From an uncultured Pseudomonadales bacterium (GTDB taxonomy: Bacteria; Pseudomonadota; Gammaproteobacteria; Pseudomonadales; Azotimanducaceae): a stretch of DNA of 64,000 nucleotides. The DNA is taken from positions 744,001 to 808,000 of the forward strand of contig OY282379.1 in NCBI GenBank assembly GCA_958295875.1, read 5' to 3'. Of the stretch, positions 1 through 8,016 are shown piece by piece (the first letter of the stretch is position 1; the number at the start of each line of letters is the position of its first letter). The position numbers and the translations under genes are program-made. Below the pieces are notes generated by a model, which did not search any database, was not told where the DNA came from, and saw nothing but the letters and a program-made list of their open reading frames with translations.

Positions 1-46
1 GCGCCCCGAGGCCGGCGCACTGCCGGCGGCACCCACCAACCTATCG

Positions 47-823
47 CTAGGCTTCGTCCAGCGCCCGCAGCATCCGCTTCAAAGCGACGTGGCGATAGCT
101 GCCAAGCGCGAGCCTCTGCACCTCGTCAAAGTCGAAGTGTTCTTCAATGTCGAGCGCGATCCATCCTTGGTGGCCGGCGTGGTCTGGGACGGTGAAACGT
201 GGGTCGTCAGTCAAAGCCGCCTGCAGTTCAATGCCCACCCAAACCGTCACGGTCAGCCGGCGCTGGTAGCGGTCGCGCTGGACCGCGAGAAAGGTTTTGT
301 TGCCGGCCTTGAAGGCCGGATTGCCGAACTGTTGCCCTTCCCTGGTCTCCGGCAGCGTCGCGCACCAAGCGCACAGCCGTTGCAGCACGTCTTGGGCGTG
401 GGGTGCCGAGAGCGGATCGAGCTCCTCTGGGTCAATCGTTTCCGTCGGCGGTTCGATGGTCGGCGGTTCACCAAGCTGGCGACGCAGCGGCGCCGGCGCC
501 ACTTGGGCGAACGCCTCCTGCACTCGCTCGGCAATGGCCGTCCAGTCGTTCCCCCGGTCTAGTTGGATGCCCAGCCAGCCATTAGCGCCGACATGGGGCG
601 GCACGAAGTAGTAGGCGGGTTCGCTCGCCACATAGTGTTGTTGCGCCCCTTCGGGCGCCCGCGCCCACAACGCGATTCGCCCGTTCCCGCGATGGTTGAT
701 CGCCAAGGTCGCGAACGTCTTGCCCGCCACTCTGAAATCCGCCATGCCGATGCCGTGGCGCTCTTCCACATCCGGCAGCGCCGCGCAGATCTCCCGCACC
801 GCGGCACCGATGTCCTTGCCCAT
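47..823 (-). CDS. MmcQ/YjbR-like protein, two tandem domains
   Basis: The translated product (258 aa from the chosen ATG) holds two copies of the small YjbR/MmcQ-type fold. The first copy (about residues 5-100) reads as AVREICAALPDVEERHG then FRVAGKTFATLAIN; the second (about 145-250) reads as LCAWCATLPETREGQQFG then FKAGNKTFLAVQRD, ending in the usual histidine-containing tail near HVALKRML. Family members are usually about 110-120 aa with one domain, so this is a double-length version. Their biochemical role is not established; a DNA-binding-like fold has been reported for YjbR. The frame stays open upstream to 1060, but the upstream part has no family similarity, so the ATG at 823 just before the first domain is preferred. 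Domain assignment is solid; function is unknown. Confidence 0.8.
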   Translation of the reverse strand: MGKDIGAAVREICAALPDVEERHGIGMADFRVAGKTFATLAINHRGNGRIALWARAPEGAQQHYVASEPAYYFVPPHVGANGWLGIQLDRGNDWTAIAERVQEAFAQVAPAPLRRQLGEPPTIEPPTETIDPEELDPLSAPHAQDVLQRLCAWCATLPETREGQQFGNPAFKAGNKTFLAVQRDRYQRRLTVTVWVGIELQAALTDDPRFTVPDHAGHQGWIALDIEEHFDFDEVQRLALGSYRHVALKRMLRALDEA

Positions 824-1248
824 GGGCAACACCCTAGCCCGAACCCCACAAGAAAATAGCACGGCAGCCCAGGCGTTCATCGCCGCCGGGCTGCGTGGCT
901 CCTCTGAGCGGTGACGGCGGACGGCATCACCCACCACACCCGTGCCGGGCCGTTTCACCCCCCCGCGGAAGTGGCCGATGTCCCTCTTCAAGGCCGGCCA
1001 CTCCACGGGCAACATCTCGGTGCGCGGCCCTCTTGATGGTGAACAGCAGCAGGGTCGCACCGCGCCGCTCCCCGATGGCTGCCGGATATGGCCGTGGCGG
1101 AACGGAAGGTCGGCTGAGGAGCGCCATGCGTTGCTCTCGGTGCGGCGCGCTTGCGGCGTTGGAGCAATCGTTTAGCTGCCCCTCTCCCCATCACCCGTCA
1201 CGAACCCCAAGTAATTCCCCGGATGCACCACTTGAAACGTGCTTTCCG
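824..1248. other. Intergenic stretch, no supported gene
   Basis: About 425 bases between the YjbR-type gene and the ATPase fragment. All six frames contain open stretches, but these are arginine/proline-rich and resemble no family I know, as expected by chance at this GC content. No tRNA-like fold, repeat or clear promoter was recognised. It may hold the eroded 5' part of the DUF4143 ATPase gene. Confidence 0.5.
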
Positions 1249-1581
1249 GATAGTCCAGTGGTGGGCGCCAGCTGGGAGGGTTTCTCTATCGGGAACTTGC
1301 TTGCGGCCGCGCCCTTTGGAACCGATGCCTATTTCTACCGAACGCGGGCCGGCGCGGAGATCGATTTGCTGTTGCTTCTGCCGAATGGCGAACTCTGGGC
1401 CATTGCAGTCATGCGCAGCACAACGCCCCGTATCGGCAAAGGCTTTGCTTTGGCGGCTGAAGACGTCAACGCGACCAAACAGTTCGTCGTCCACTCGGGC
1501 GATCACAGCTTTCCCCTTAACGCGAACACAGTGGCCATCCCTTTGCCGGCGCTCATGGGTCGCTTGGCTGCGATGGATTGA
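1249..1581 (+). pseudogene. DUF4143 C-terminal fragment of an AAA ATPase (remnant)
   Basis: About 110 codons match the C-terminal DUF4143 region of the large family of AAA ATPases often called ATP-binding proteins of unknown function. Visible landmarks are PVVGASWEGF (near the start), FYRTRAGAEIDLLLLLPNG in the middle, and FVVHSGDHSFPL near the end, finishing with the usual short tail. Intact members are 370-430 aa with a Walker A motif at the N-terminus; nothing of that ATPase half is visible upstream in any frame, so only the C-terminal quarter remains. In WAIAVMRS the expected acidic and basic residues of the usual IEIK-type strand are changed, also suggesting decay. Confident as a fragment; whether it is expressed is unknown. 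Confidence 0.75.
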
Positions 1582-1668
1582 ACAGGACAGAGAGCTCCAA
1601 AGCTGTTCGCTGTTTCGGTTGGCGAGTGGCCCGCACAACCGGCTTTCCGAACGGCCAACGCTCGATCG

Positions 1669-2505
1669 CTACAAGCCCGGCCGGTAGATGAAGCCTAGCC
1701 GCACGACGCCAAGCTGGTTCTCGACGCGGTAGGACACAGGCCTTCGCGGAGAGCCTGCCCCACAGCAGCGATCATCGCCGGAGCGGTTCGCGTCATGGGT
1801 GCTGTCCCCGAAGTCCATGTACAAGCCTTCCAGCCGCAGTGTCCAAGCATCGCTCAGCGAAGTCTCAATGCCGGCGCCGACCACCCAGCCGAGTTCCGTC
1901 GAGCCATCCCGGAACGAATCGTCGGGGTCTTTGCGCTGTGCGGCCCTGCCGTCCGCCAGCAACACCCATTCGCCGTTCTGATCCCTGTAGGCGTCGAGGT
2001 CCCGCAGCGACTGCTCGATCCGCGCAAGCGCCAGCCCCGCGGACGCAAAAGCCGTCACGCGCCCAATAGGCCGCTCGACCCCCGCACGCGCTGTCGCCAC
2101 CCATTGGAACTCCGATTTCACCGTCTCGTCCGGCGGCTGATATCGCGGATCGATGCGGTTCGTTTCCGCCGACAATTCGCCAAACATGCCATCGATCTCT
2201 ACCGTGACAGGCACACCGCCGATCTCGACCTTCCTTCCGATCAGAGCGCTGCCAGCGGCCCCAGCGTCGTCGTAGTCGACAGTCCAGCCGGGATTGCCTG
2301 AGTATGAGAAGCCATCTTTGTCAACGACTTTGCCGTCCACCCGGCCAGCGCCGGCGAAGATGCCCGCATAGGTCTTCGTCCAGCGGGAGGCATCGTCGTC
2401 TGCAGCGTTCGCGGGACTGCCGTCTGCGAGCATGGCGAAAAGCGGCAGGGCGATGATCGCCCGCCATGCGAAACGGCCAACAGCAGGAAGTCGAGCAATC
2501 TCCAT
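1669..2505 (-). CDS. Outer-membrane beta-barrel protein (OmpA/porin-like)
   Basis: A 278 aa protein with an N-terminal signal peptide: a basic start (MEIARLPAVGRFAWR), a hydrophobic core (IIALPLFAML) and a likely cleavage after SPANA. The mature part has alternating hydrophobic strands separated by acidic turns, glycine-rich turns, and a C-terminal strand LGVVRLGFIYRPGL of the kind recognised by the BAM machinery. The layout matches small outer-membrane beta-barrel proteins of about 8 strands, with motifs such as YAGIFAGAG at the first strand and LRLEGLYMDFG near the end. Ligand or role cannot be told. The frame is open to 2925, but the extension overlaps the toxin-antitoxin genes on the other strand, so the ATG at 2505 in front of the signal peptide is chosen. 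Transcribed divergently from the antitoxin gene. Confidence 0.8.
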   Translation of the reverse strand: MEIARLPAVGRFAWRAIIALPLFAMLADGSPANAADDDASRWTKTYAGIFAGAGRVDGKVVDKDGFSYSGNPGWTVDYDDAGAAGSALIGRKVEIGGVPVTVEIDGMFGELSAETNRIDPRYQPPDETVKSEFQWVATARAGVERPIGRVTAFASAGLALARIEQSLRDLDAYRDQNGEWVLLADGRAAQRKDPDDSFRDGSTELGWVVGAGIETSLSDAWTLRLEGLYMDFGDSTHDANRSGDDRCCGAGSPRRPVSYRVENQLGVVRLGFIYRPGL

Positions 2506-2649
2506 GATGGCCACCCATTCGCAGCGAAGCGCGTTGATGACACCGCCGAACGGATCAGGCGATACGTACATCTTCGGAAGCCATCGGCCTTCTAGATGCA
2601 TGTGGAACAGCGCCTGTCCGCTTCGGTGTGGCATGATACCGAAATGATG

Positions 2650-2661
2650 GCAGTTAACTGC
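2650..2661. promoter_or_regulatory. 12-bp perfect palindrome, candidate antitoxin operator
   Basis: GCAGTTAACTGC is a perfect palindrome ending 10 bases before the antitoxin ATG at 2672, in the divergent intergenic region shared with the outer-membrane protein gene. Ribbon-helix-helix antitoxins of VapB/FitA type usually autorepress through such palindromes. The role is inferred from position and symmetry only. Confidence 0.45.
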
Positions 2662-2671
2662 GAAGAGAGCG

Positions 2672-2929
2672 ATGGCGACGATCAACGTACGGCGGCTCGA
2701 TGACAGGGTGGTACAGCGTCTCAAGCAACGCGCTGCGGGGAACAACCGTTCCTTGGAAGGTGAGGCGCGCCACATTCTCCAAGGCGCGGCTGAGGGGGAG
2801 CTGTCGCTGCAGCGCGCCTCCTTCATGGCGCTGGCAACGCGGCTGCGACGCCAGTCCGAAGGATGTGCGCAAACACCTTCGGAGGCCTTGATCCGGGAAG
2901 ACCGCGAGGCGGGACACCGTGCCATCTGA
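2672..2929 (+). CDS. Ribbon-helix-helix antitoxin (FitA/VapB-like)
   Basis: An 85 aa protein with an N-terminal ribbon-helix-helix: the strand TINVRRLDD is followed by helices VVQRLKQRAA and SLEGEARHIL, the normal pattern of FitA-type antitoxins. The C-terminal half should wrap the toxin. Its stop codon (TGA 2927-2929) shares a base with the ATG of the PIN-domain gene, the classical translationally coupled arrangement of a type II toxin-antitoxin pair. A palindrome sits just upstream as a candidate operator, suggesting autoregulation alone or with the toxin. Assigned with confidence from fold and partner; the exact VapB subfamily is not resolved. Confidence 0.88.
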   Translation: MATINVRRLDDRVVQRLKQRAAGNNRSLEGEARHILQGAAEGELSLQRASFMALATRLRRQSEGCAQTPSEALIREDREAGHRAI

Positions 2930-3360
2930 TGCGTCTGGTCGTGGATGCCAGCGTCGCGGTCAAGTGGCTGGTCGCGGAAGAAGACTCGGACGCCGCGGAT
3001 CGATTGCTGACGGGTGGCGATGATCTCTACGCGCCGCGGCTGCTGGCGTCCGAGATCGCCAATACCGTGTGGCGCAAAACTCGGATGGGCGAGATCGAAC
3101 GTGGGCGGGCCGGCATCCTAGCGGCTGCCGTCGCGGAGATGCCGGTTCATTGGCGCTCCGACGAGACCGTTTGCGCGGACGCGGTGCGTCTGGCAGTGGC
3201 ACTAGACCGACCGGTTTACGATTGCGTCTACCTCGCACTCGCGCATCGGCTCGATGCCCAACTGGTGACGGCAGACATCCGCTTTGCTAACGCTCTGGCG
3301 ACAACCGAGCACGGCGGTTCGGTGATGACGCTGAGAGACTATGCGAAGGAACAACGCTGA
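2929..3360 (+). CDS. PIN-domain ribonuclease toxin (VapC-like)
   Basis: A 143 aa PIN-domain protein. The acidic residues of a PIN active site are in the expected order: Asp6 in LVVDASVAVKW, the Glu in LLASEIANTVWR (about residue 43), the Asp in VYDCVYLALA (about 97) and the Asp in LVTADIRF (about 116). VapC toxins cleave RNA, commonly initiator tRNA or rRNA, and are neutralised by the co-encoded antitoxin. The start chosen is the ATG overlapping the antitoxin stop; an in-frame upstream ATG at 2863 would add 22 residues that overlap the antitoxin and look unlike any PIN protein. Length is normal for the family, so the toxin appears intact. Confidence 0.9.
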   Translation: MRLVVDASVAVKWLVAEEDSDAADRLLTGGDDLYAPRLLASEIANTVWRKTRMGEIERGRAGILAAAVAEMPVHWRSDETVCADAVRLAVALDRPVYDCVYLALAHRLDAQLVTADIRFANALATTEHGGSVMTLRDYAKEQR

Positions 3361-3456
3361 CGTGACCCGAGTGCTCGATCAGCCGAGCCGCACAACCATC
3401 GGTTGGGCCATGTCCCGCTGCGGACTTGGAGGCATCCTCTACACGCCCAGTCCACG

Positions 3457-6297
3457 ATGACAATCGAACACCCAAACCCAACCATTGCCTCGCGGGCACC
3501 GTGGCCCTACCGTCTCTTCACGCGAGGCGCGACGGCCGTCGCATTCGGTCAAGGCGTCGTGACGATAGAGGGTGTCCCGGAGCGGGGCCGCGTGACGCTC
3601 TCATTCGAAGAGATCGATCAGGTCATTGAGAACAGATCGTGGCTTGGCACGCGCCTGACGATTCGCTGCTTGGGCGGTTTGGAGTATTCAATCGCAGGAT
3701 TACCTAGGCAACCCGCCGCACTGTTGGCTACTTCGCTGCAGCAAGAAGCCGCCGAGTTGGCTCGACAGATCGGCTCGCAGATCCTTCAACGCGCCGCTGA
3801 GATCCAGGACACGCTTGCCGGCTCGCGCTACCTGCGATACGGCGATGGAGAGACGCTGCGCCGACAGATCGAACAGACGACGGCTGAGGCACGTTCCCAG
3901 ATCGTGCGGGCGCATCTGCGTCGAGAGGCGCTCCAAGCACTCGACAGCTTCGGAGCGCTTGAAGGCACCGCCGATTTCGAGCGTGCCCGTGTGGATGCGA
4001 ACCACTGGTTCGTATCTACCGCGATTCCCAACGTTAGCGAGGCGATGGAGGCATCCGTCACCTTCAAACCAACCGACGAGCAGGCCGAGGCGATCGCAAC
4101 TGACGAGGAGGCTACTCTGGTATTGGCCGGCGCGGGAACCGGCAAGACAGGCGTGATCACCGGCAAGATCGCGCACCTTGTCCACAACTGCGGTGTGCTG
4201 CCTGAGCAAATCCTTGTGCTTGCCTACAATCGGAAAGCGGCCGACGAGATCCGCACCCGCATCGGGCGCGACCTTTCGGGGTGCAAAGTTCACACCTTTC
4301 ATGCGTTCGGCCGCGAGGTAGTCAGCCGCGTTTCATCCGCGCCGAGCATTTCGCGCATCGCGATCGACCAACCGTTTCGCGGCCAGCAATTCGATGAGAT
4401 TCTCGACGAATTGTTCAGCAACGCGGCCAACGCGCCCGAACTGACCAATTTCGTTGCATATCACAGTCAGCCATATCACTCCCCATTCGACTTTGACAAC
4501 CTCTCCGACTACTACAGTTACACGCGCAGCATCGAGTTGCGAACCTTGACGGGCGATCAAGTCAAGAGTTTCGAAGAGCTGGAGATTGCCAACTTCCTCG
4601 CGCGCAATGGCATCAACGCAGAATACGAGGCTCCTTATCGGTTCGAGACGGCGGATGTACGCTACCGTCAGTACCAGCCGGACTTCTATCTGCCCGACGA
4701 CGACATCTACATTGAGCATTTCGCCCTCAACGCAAACGGCAAGCCGCCGTCGATCTGGCCGCACTACGGCGGGAGCGTCTCTTGGAAGCGGGGCCTCCAT
4801 CAGAAGCACGGCACGCGGCTGCTCGAAACATATAGCTGGCAACATCGGGACGGCAGCCTGCTGCCAGAGCTTGAACGGCGCCTGCGCGAATGTGGTGTGC
4901 GCTTCGAGCCCACACCCATGGAGGGGTTGCTCGAAAACTTGCGGAACATCATCGTCTCGTGGCTTGGACAGCTCCTCGCCACGTTTCTCAGCTTGGTCAA
5001 AACCGCTGGCTTGACGATGAGCGAACTGCGGCAGCGCGCGGCTGCACTGCCCTTGTTGGAGGCGGTGCGGGGCGGCGCATTTCTCGATCTTTTCGAGCGC
5101 GTCTGGATTCGCTACGAGGACATGCTCGAAAAGGAGAGGGCGGTTGATTTTGACGACCTGATCAACCGGGCAACGGATGCGATCGAAACTGGTCAATGGG
5201 CATCGCCATTCCGCTACGTGCTGGTCGACGAGTTCCAAGACATCTCAGCCGGGCGCCTTGCCTTGCTCAAGGCGCTGAAGGCTTCCGGCGTCGCCTACTT
5301 CCTCGTCGGCGACGACTGGCAGTCCATCAACCGATTCGCCGGCAGCGACGTCGGCCTCATGACCTCCTGCGGCGATCACCTCGGTTTTTTGGCGCAGCGC
5401 GAACTGAGCCATACCTTCCGCTATGGCGAGTCGATTATCAGGCCGTCCAGCGCCTTCATTCAGCGCAATCCCGAACAGACCCGCCGCATGCTCATGGGGC
5501 AGGAAACAGGCGCTGATGGCGGTGTGACCATCATTGCCACAACGGAGCAGGCCGATGGCGCCGACAGCGCGCTAGCGGACATCGCAGAGCGCGTTCCGCC
5601 GGGCGAGGAGACTTCTGTATTGGTGCTCGGCCGCTATCGGAGGAGCGTGAACGCCCTCAGATTGCGGCCGCCGCGGCAGGGAATCCAGGTGGAAGCCAGC
5701 ACGATTCACAGTGCGAAGGGACGAGAAGCTGATTACGCCGTCGTTCTCGATTTGGTCGACGGACCTTCGGGATTCCCGGCGGCGAAAGAGGATGATCCCC
5801 TGCTGAACATCGTGCTAAGCGAGTCAAGCCCATTCCCGCACGCCGAGGAACGCCGCCTGTTCTATGTTGCGATGACCAGAGCGCGCCGGCGGGTGTACTT
5901 GGTCGCCGACGCGGCACGTCCTTCAACGTTCGTGCGCGAGCTGCGCCGTGGACCGGCGGACTTTCGGCAGATCGGCCGATTCGCAGACGACAATGCGCCG
6001 CGCTGCCCACGTTGCGACGGACGGCTAGTCGTTTCACAAACCGGGAAAACCCGACGCTGCACCAACCATCCACTTTGCCAATACCAAGCGCGGCACTGCG
6101 ATGAATGCGAAAGCGGGTACATCATTGGCGACGGCGAGCAAGCGAAGTGCTCCAACAGTCGCTGCACGGGTGCAGTTCGCGGTTGCCCGCGATGCAAAGT
6201 CGGCGTACTACAGCGGCGACAGGGCCCGCACGGCGAGTTCTGGGGCTGCTCCGAATACCATGCCGAGCCACCCTGCAGTTACACGCGCAATGTATAG
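3457..6297 (+). CDS. UvrD/Rep-type helicase with embedded nuclease-like segment and C-terminal zinc fingers
   Basis: A 946 aa superfamily 1 helicase related to DNA helicase IV (HelD). Walker A is GAGTGKT at residues 225-231, motif II is VDEFQD at 590-595, followed by HTFRYGE (motif IV region) and, near the end of the core, ASTIHSAKGRE and LFYVAMTRARR. Between the first motifs and motif II lies a segment resembling a PD-(D/E)xK nuclease core: PDF with Asp409, then IEHF with Glu420 and a downstream WKR/ETYS pair. The last 100 residues (from 849) carry CxxC pairs of topoisomerase-type zinc ribbons (CPRC, CDEC, CPRC). The N-terminal 200 residues resemble the HelD leader. The ATG at 3457 is chosen because the 18 codons before it are not conserved-looking. 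It sits between a toxin-antitoxin pair and a DUF1828 gene in a less GC-rich island, so a defence or repair role is possible but unproven. Confidence 0.88.
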   Translation: MTIEHPNPTIASRAPWPYRLFTRGATAVAFGQGVVTIEGVPERGRVTLSFEEIDQVIENRSWLGTRLTIRCLGGLEYSIAGLPRQPAALLATSLQQEAAELARQIGSQILQRAAEIQDTLAGSRYLRYGDGETLRRQIEQTTAEARSQIVRAHLRREALQALDSFGALEGTADFERARVDANHWFVSTAIPNVSEAMEASVTFKPTDEQAEAIATDEEATLVLAGAGTGKTGVITGKIAHLVHNCGVLPEQILVLAYNRKAADEIRTRIGRDLSGCKVHTFHAFGREVVSRVSSAPSISRIAIDQPFRGQQFDEILDELFSNAANAPELTNFVAYHSQPYHSPFDFDNLSDYYSYTRSIELRTLTGDQVKSFEELEIANFLARNGINAEYEAPYRFETADVRYRQYQPDFYLPDDDIYIEHFALNANGKPPSIWPHYGGSVSWKRGLHQKHGTRLLETYSWQHRDGSLLPELERRLRECGVRFEPTPMEGLLENLRNIIVSWLGQLLATFLSLVKTAGLTMSELRQRAAALPLLEAVRGGAFLDLFERVWIRYEDMLEKERAVDFDDLINRATDAIETGQWASPFRYVLVDEFQDISAGRLALLKALKASGVAYFLVGDDWQSINRFAGSDVGLMTSCGDHLGFLAQRELSHTFRYGESIIRPSSAFIQRNPEQTRRMLMGQETGADGGVTIIATTEQADGADSALADIAERVPPGEETSVLVLGRYRRSVNALRLRPPRQGIQVEASTIHSAKGREADYAVVLDLVDGPSGFPAAKEDDPLLNIVLSESSPFPHAEERRLFYVAMTRARRRVYLVADAARPSTFVRELRRGPADFRQIGRFADDNAPRCPRCDGRLVVSQTGKTRRCTNHPLCQYQARHCDECESGYIIGDGEQAKCSNSRCTGAVRGCPRCKVGVLQRRQGPHGEFWGCSEYHAEPPCSYTRNV

Positions 6298-6455
6298 GGC
6301 AGGTGATCGTGAACAGGCCAGCTTCAACATGCGCCCGACCGCATCGGCTGCATCCCAGCGTGATACACGACCCTTGAGGGCGCAACAGCCTGTTTGCTGG
6401 AGGACATTAACGTCCGCGGCATCAAGGCCAAGCGCGACCATCCGAGGCTCCCCCT

Positions 6456-7235
6456 ATGACGATCAACGCTGAAGCATTGCAAGAGCTCTTGTGCCAGCGG
6501 TTGTGCGAGGACGTCGTCCTCGACCGCCGGTCCGATGGCGATCTAATGCTGCGCACGCACTTTCAATTTCCGGACGGCGACAACTTGCCGATCCATCTTT
6601 CGCAGGCGCCAAACGGCGGCACTCGCCTCTCAGACCGTGGCCACACGCTCATGCACATCAGCTACGACCATGATGTGGACACCTTCATGGACGGAACCCG
6701 CCGGGCGTTGCTGGAGCGCATCGTGGCCGAGAGCGGGCTCCAGCAGCAACAAGGCGCGTTCTACTTGGATACACTGCCGGAACAGCTCCCTGCGGCGCTC
6801 TTCCAATTAGGGCAAGCTCTCACTCGCATCTACGACCTAACGTTTCTCTCGCGCTCGAACGTGGGATCCACGTTCTACGATGACTTGGCCGATTGCCTGA
6901 GCAACCTAGTGGACGAGTCCAAGATAAAGCGCGACTACCAACCCAATGTGCCCAACTCGGACGCATACACTGTGGACTACCGCATTGAAGGAAGCGAGGT
7001 GCAGTTGTTCCTCTTCGGCGTGCCCAACCGCGACAAGGCTAGGCTGACGACGATCATGTTGTCGCACTATCATCGCTATGAATTGGCATTCGAGTCCATC
7101 ATCGTCTTCGAGGACCAGACGGAGATGCCACGCTTGGACCTCGCTAGGCTGTCAGACGTGGGCGGCGACATGATCTCGTCCCTAGGTGCCCGTGATGACT
7201 TCAACCGCAAGCTCTTGCGGCGTATCGCTGCGTAG
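6456..7235 (+). CDS. DUF1828/DUF1829-like protein
   Basis: A 259 aa soluble protein. The N-terminal part fits DUF1828: an alternating strand pattern ending in LPIHLSQAPNGGTRLSDRG (about residues 45-63), then HTLMHIS. The C-terminal half (about 140-255) resembles DUF1829, with a strand/helix pattern around LFLFGVPNRDKARLTTIML and LAFESIIVFED. These paired domains occur in mobile and defence-type gene sets, but their activity is unknown to me. It follows the helicase by 158 bases in the same direction and shares its lower GC content, so the two may have moved together. Domain naming comes from recall of sequence patterns, so it is moderately sure. Confidence 0.65.
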   Translation: MTINAEALQELLCQRLCEDVVLDRRSDGDLMLRTHFQFPDGDNLPIHLSQAPNGGTRLSDRGHTLMHISYDHDVDTFMDGTRRALLERIVAESGLQQQQGAFYLDTLPEQLPAALFQLGQALTRIYDLTFLSRSNVGSTFYDDLADCLSNLVDESKIKRDYQPNVPNSDAYTVDYRIEGSEVQLFLFGVPNRDKARLTTIMLSHYHRYELAFESIIVFEDQTEMPRLDLARLSDVGGDMISSLGARDDFNRKLLRRIAA

Positions 7236-7253
7236 CGCAGGAGATCGAGCCAT

Positions 7254-7270
7254 GGCGGCCGGGCGCCGCC
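7254..7270. terminator. Short hairpin between convergent genes
   Basis: GGCGGC-CGGGC-GCCGCC forms a perfect 6-bp stem between the end of the DUF1828 gene (7235) and the end of the crotonase gene (7279). The position between converging genes suits a bidirectional terminator, but there is no T-run and short GC hairpins are common in this DNA. Confidence 0.3.
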
Positions 7271-7278
7271 AACCGCCC

Positions 7279-7950
7279 CTACTCCAACCCCGCCATCACC
7301 TCCGCGATGGATTCGCCGCGCAGGGCGTTCTTCACCGCGGCGTAGGACGCGCCATCTAAGTCCATCAGGCGCTTCGCAGCGGCGCGGGCCGCGTCTGGCA
7401 AGTCTTCGGGCGCGACCACTTCGTCGAGGAAGCCGGCATCTTGGGCACCTTGAGTGTCGAACAGGGTGGCGCCGATCGCGGCGCGGGCGAGATGCCGTTT
7501 GGAGAGGCGCTCTTGGGCGAGCATCAGGCCAAAGGGCGGCAGGCTCATGCCGATGGCGGTTTCGTTGAGGCCAATGCGGAACTCGCCAGCAACGCCGATG
7601 CGGTAGTCCGCAGTGAGCAGGCAAAAGGCGCCGAGGGCGATGGCGTGGCCGGGGGCGGCCACCACGAGCGGCTGCGGCAGGCCATAGAGGCGCATCATCA
7701 GGCGGGCGCCGGCCAAACTCATGGCGTGGGCAGCTGCAGCGTCGCCGCCGCGGATCACCTTCAGGTCGAAGCCGCCGGAAAAGATGCCTGGGCGGCCGGT
7801 GATGAGCACCGCCTTGGCCTCGCTGGATGCGCGGTCCAAGTGCGCATCCACGGCGGCGATCATGTTGGGGCCGAAGGCGTTGGCCTTGCCGTCGTCCATC
7901 GTGATGATGGCGAGTTGGTCACTCAATTCGTAGGAGGCGAGGTCTGTCAT
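7279..7950 (-). CDS. Enoyl-CoA hydratase/isomerase (crotonase) family protein
   Basis: A 223 aa crotonase-fold enzyme acting on acyl-CoA thioesters. The first oxyanion-hole segment is GIFSGGFDLKV (about 55-65), the second is HAIALGAFCLLTADYRIG (about 102-120), then LNETAIGMSLPPFG. The protein is short for the family (about 250-270 aa), ending soon after the C-terminal helix region, but the core is complete. At the second oxyanion segment an Ala/Gly pair replaces the usual GG, and no clear pair of catalytic glutamates can be assigned, so the reaction (hydration, isomerisation or another) is open. It lies in a minus-strand run with an MBL hydrolase and a TauD-type dioxygenase. Confidence 0.85.
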   Translation of the reverse strand: MTDLASYELSDQLAIITMDDGKANAFGPNMIAAVDAHLDRASSEAKAVLITGRPGIFSGGFDLKVIRGGDAAAAHAMSLAGARLMMRLYGLPQPLVVAAPGHAIALGAFCLLTADYRIGVAGEFRIGLNETAIGMSLPPFGLMLAQERLSKRHLARAAIGATLFDTQGAQDAGFLDEVVAPEDLPDAARAAAKRLMDLDGASYAAVKNALRGESIAEVMAGLE

Positions 7951-8016
7951 CGGTCTCTCTTCACCTTTGGTGTTTGGTCTTTAGGAGGCTGTTCTGAGGG
8001 TCAACGGCAGTGCGCT

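Noticed and set aside
895..1248. Extending the DUF4143 fragment upstream to a start codon at 895
   Set aside because: The codons before about 1249 show no ATPase sequence and are Arg/Pro-rich; the open frame is chance extension of the remnant.
7254..7270. Counting every short GC hairpin as a terminator
   Set aside because: Short GC inverted repeats are frequent by chance here; only those at gene ends or of unusual length were kept, with low confidence.
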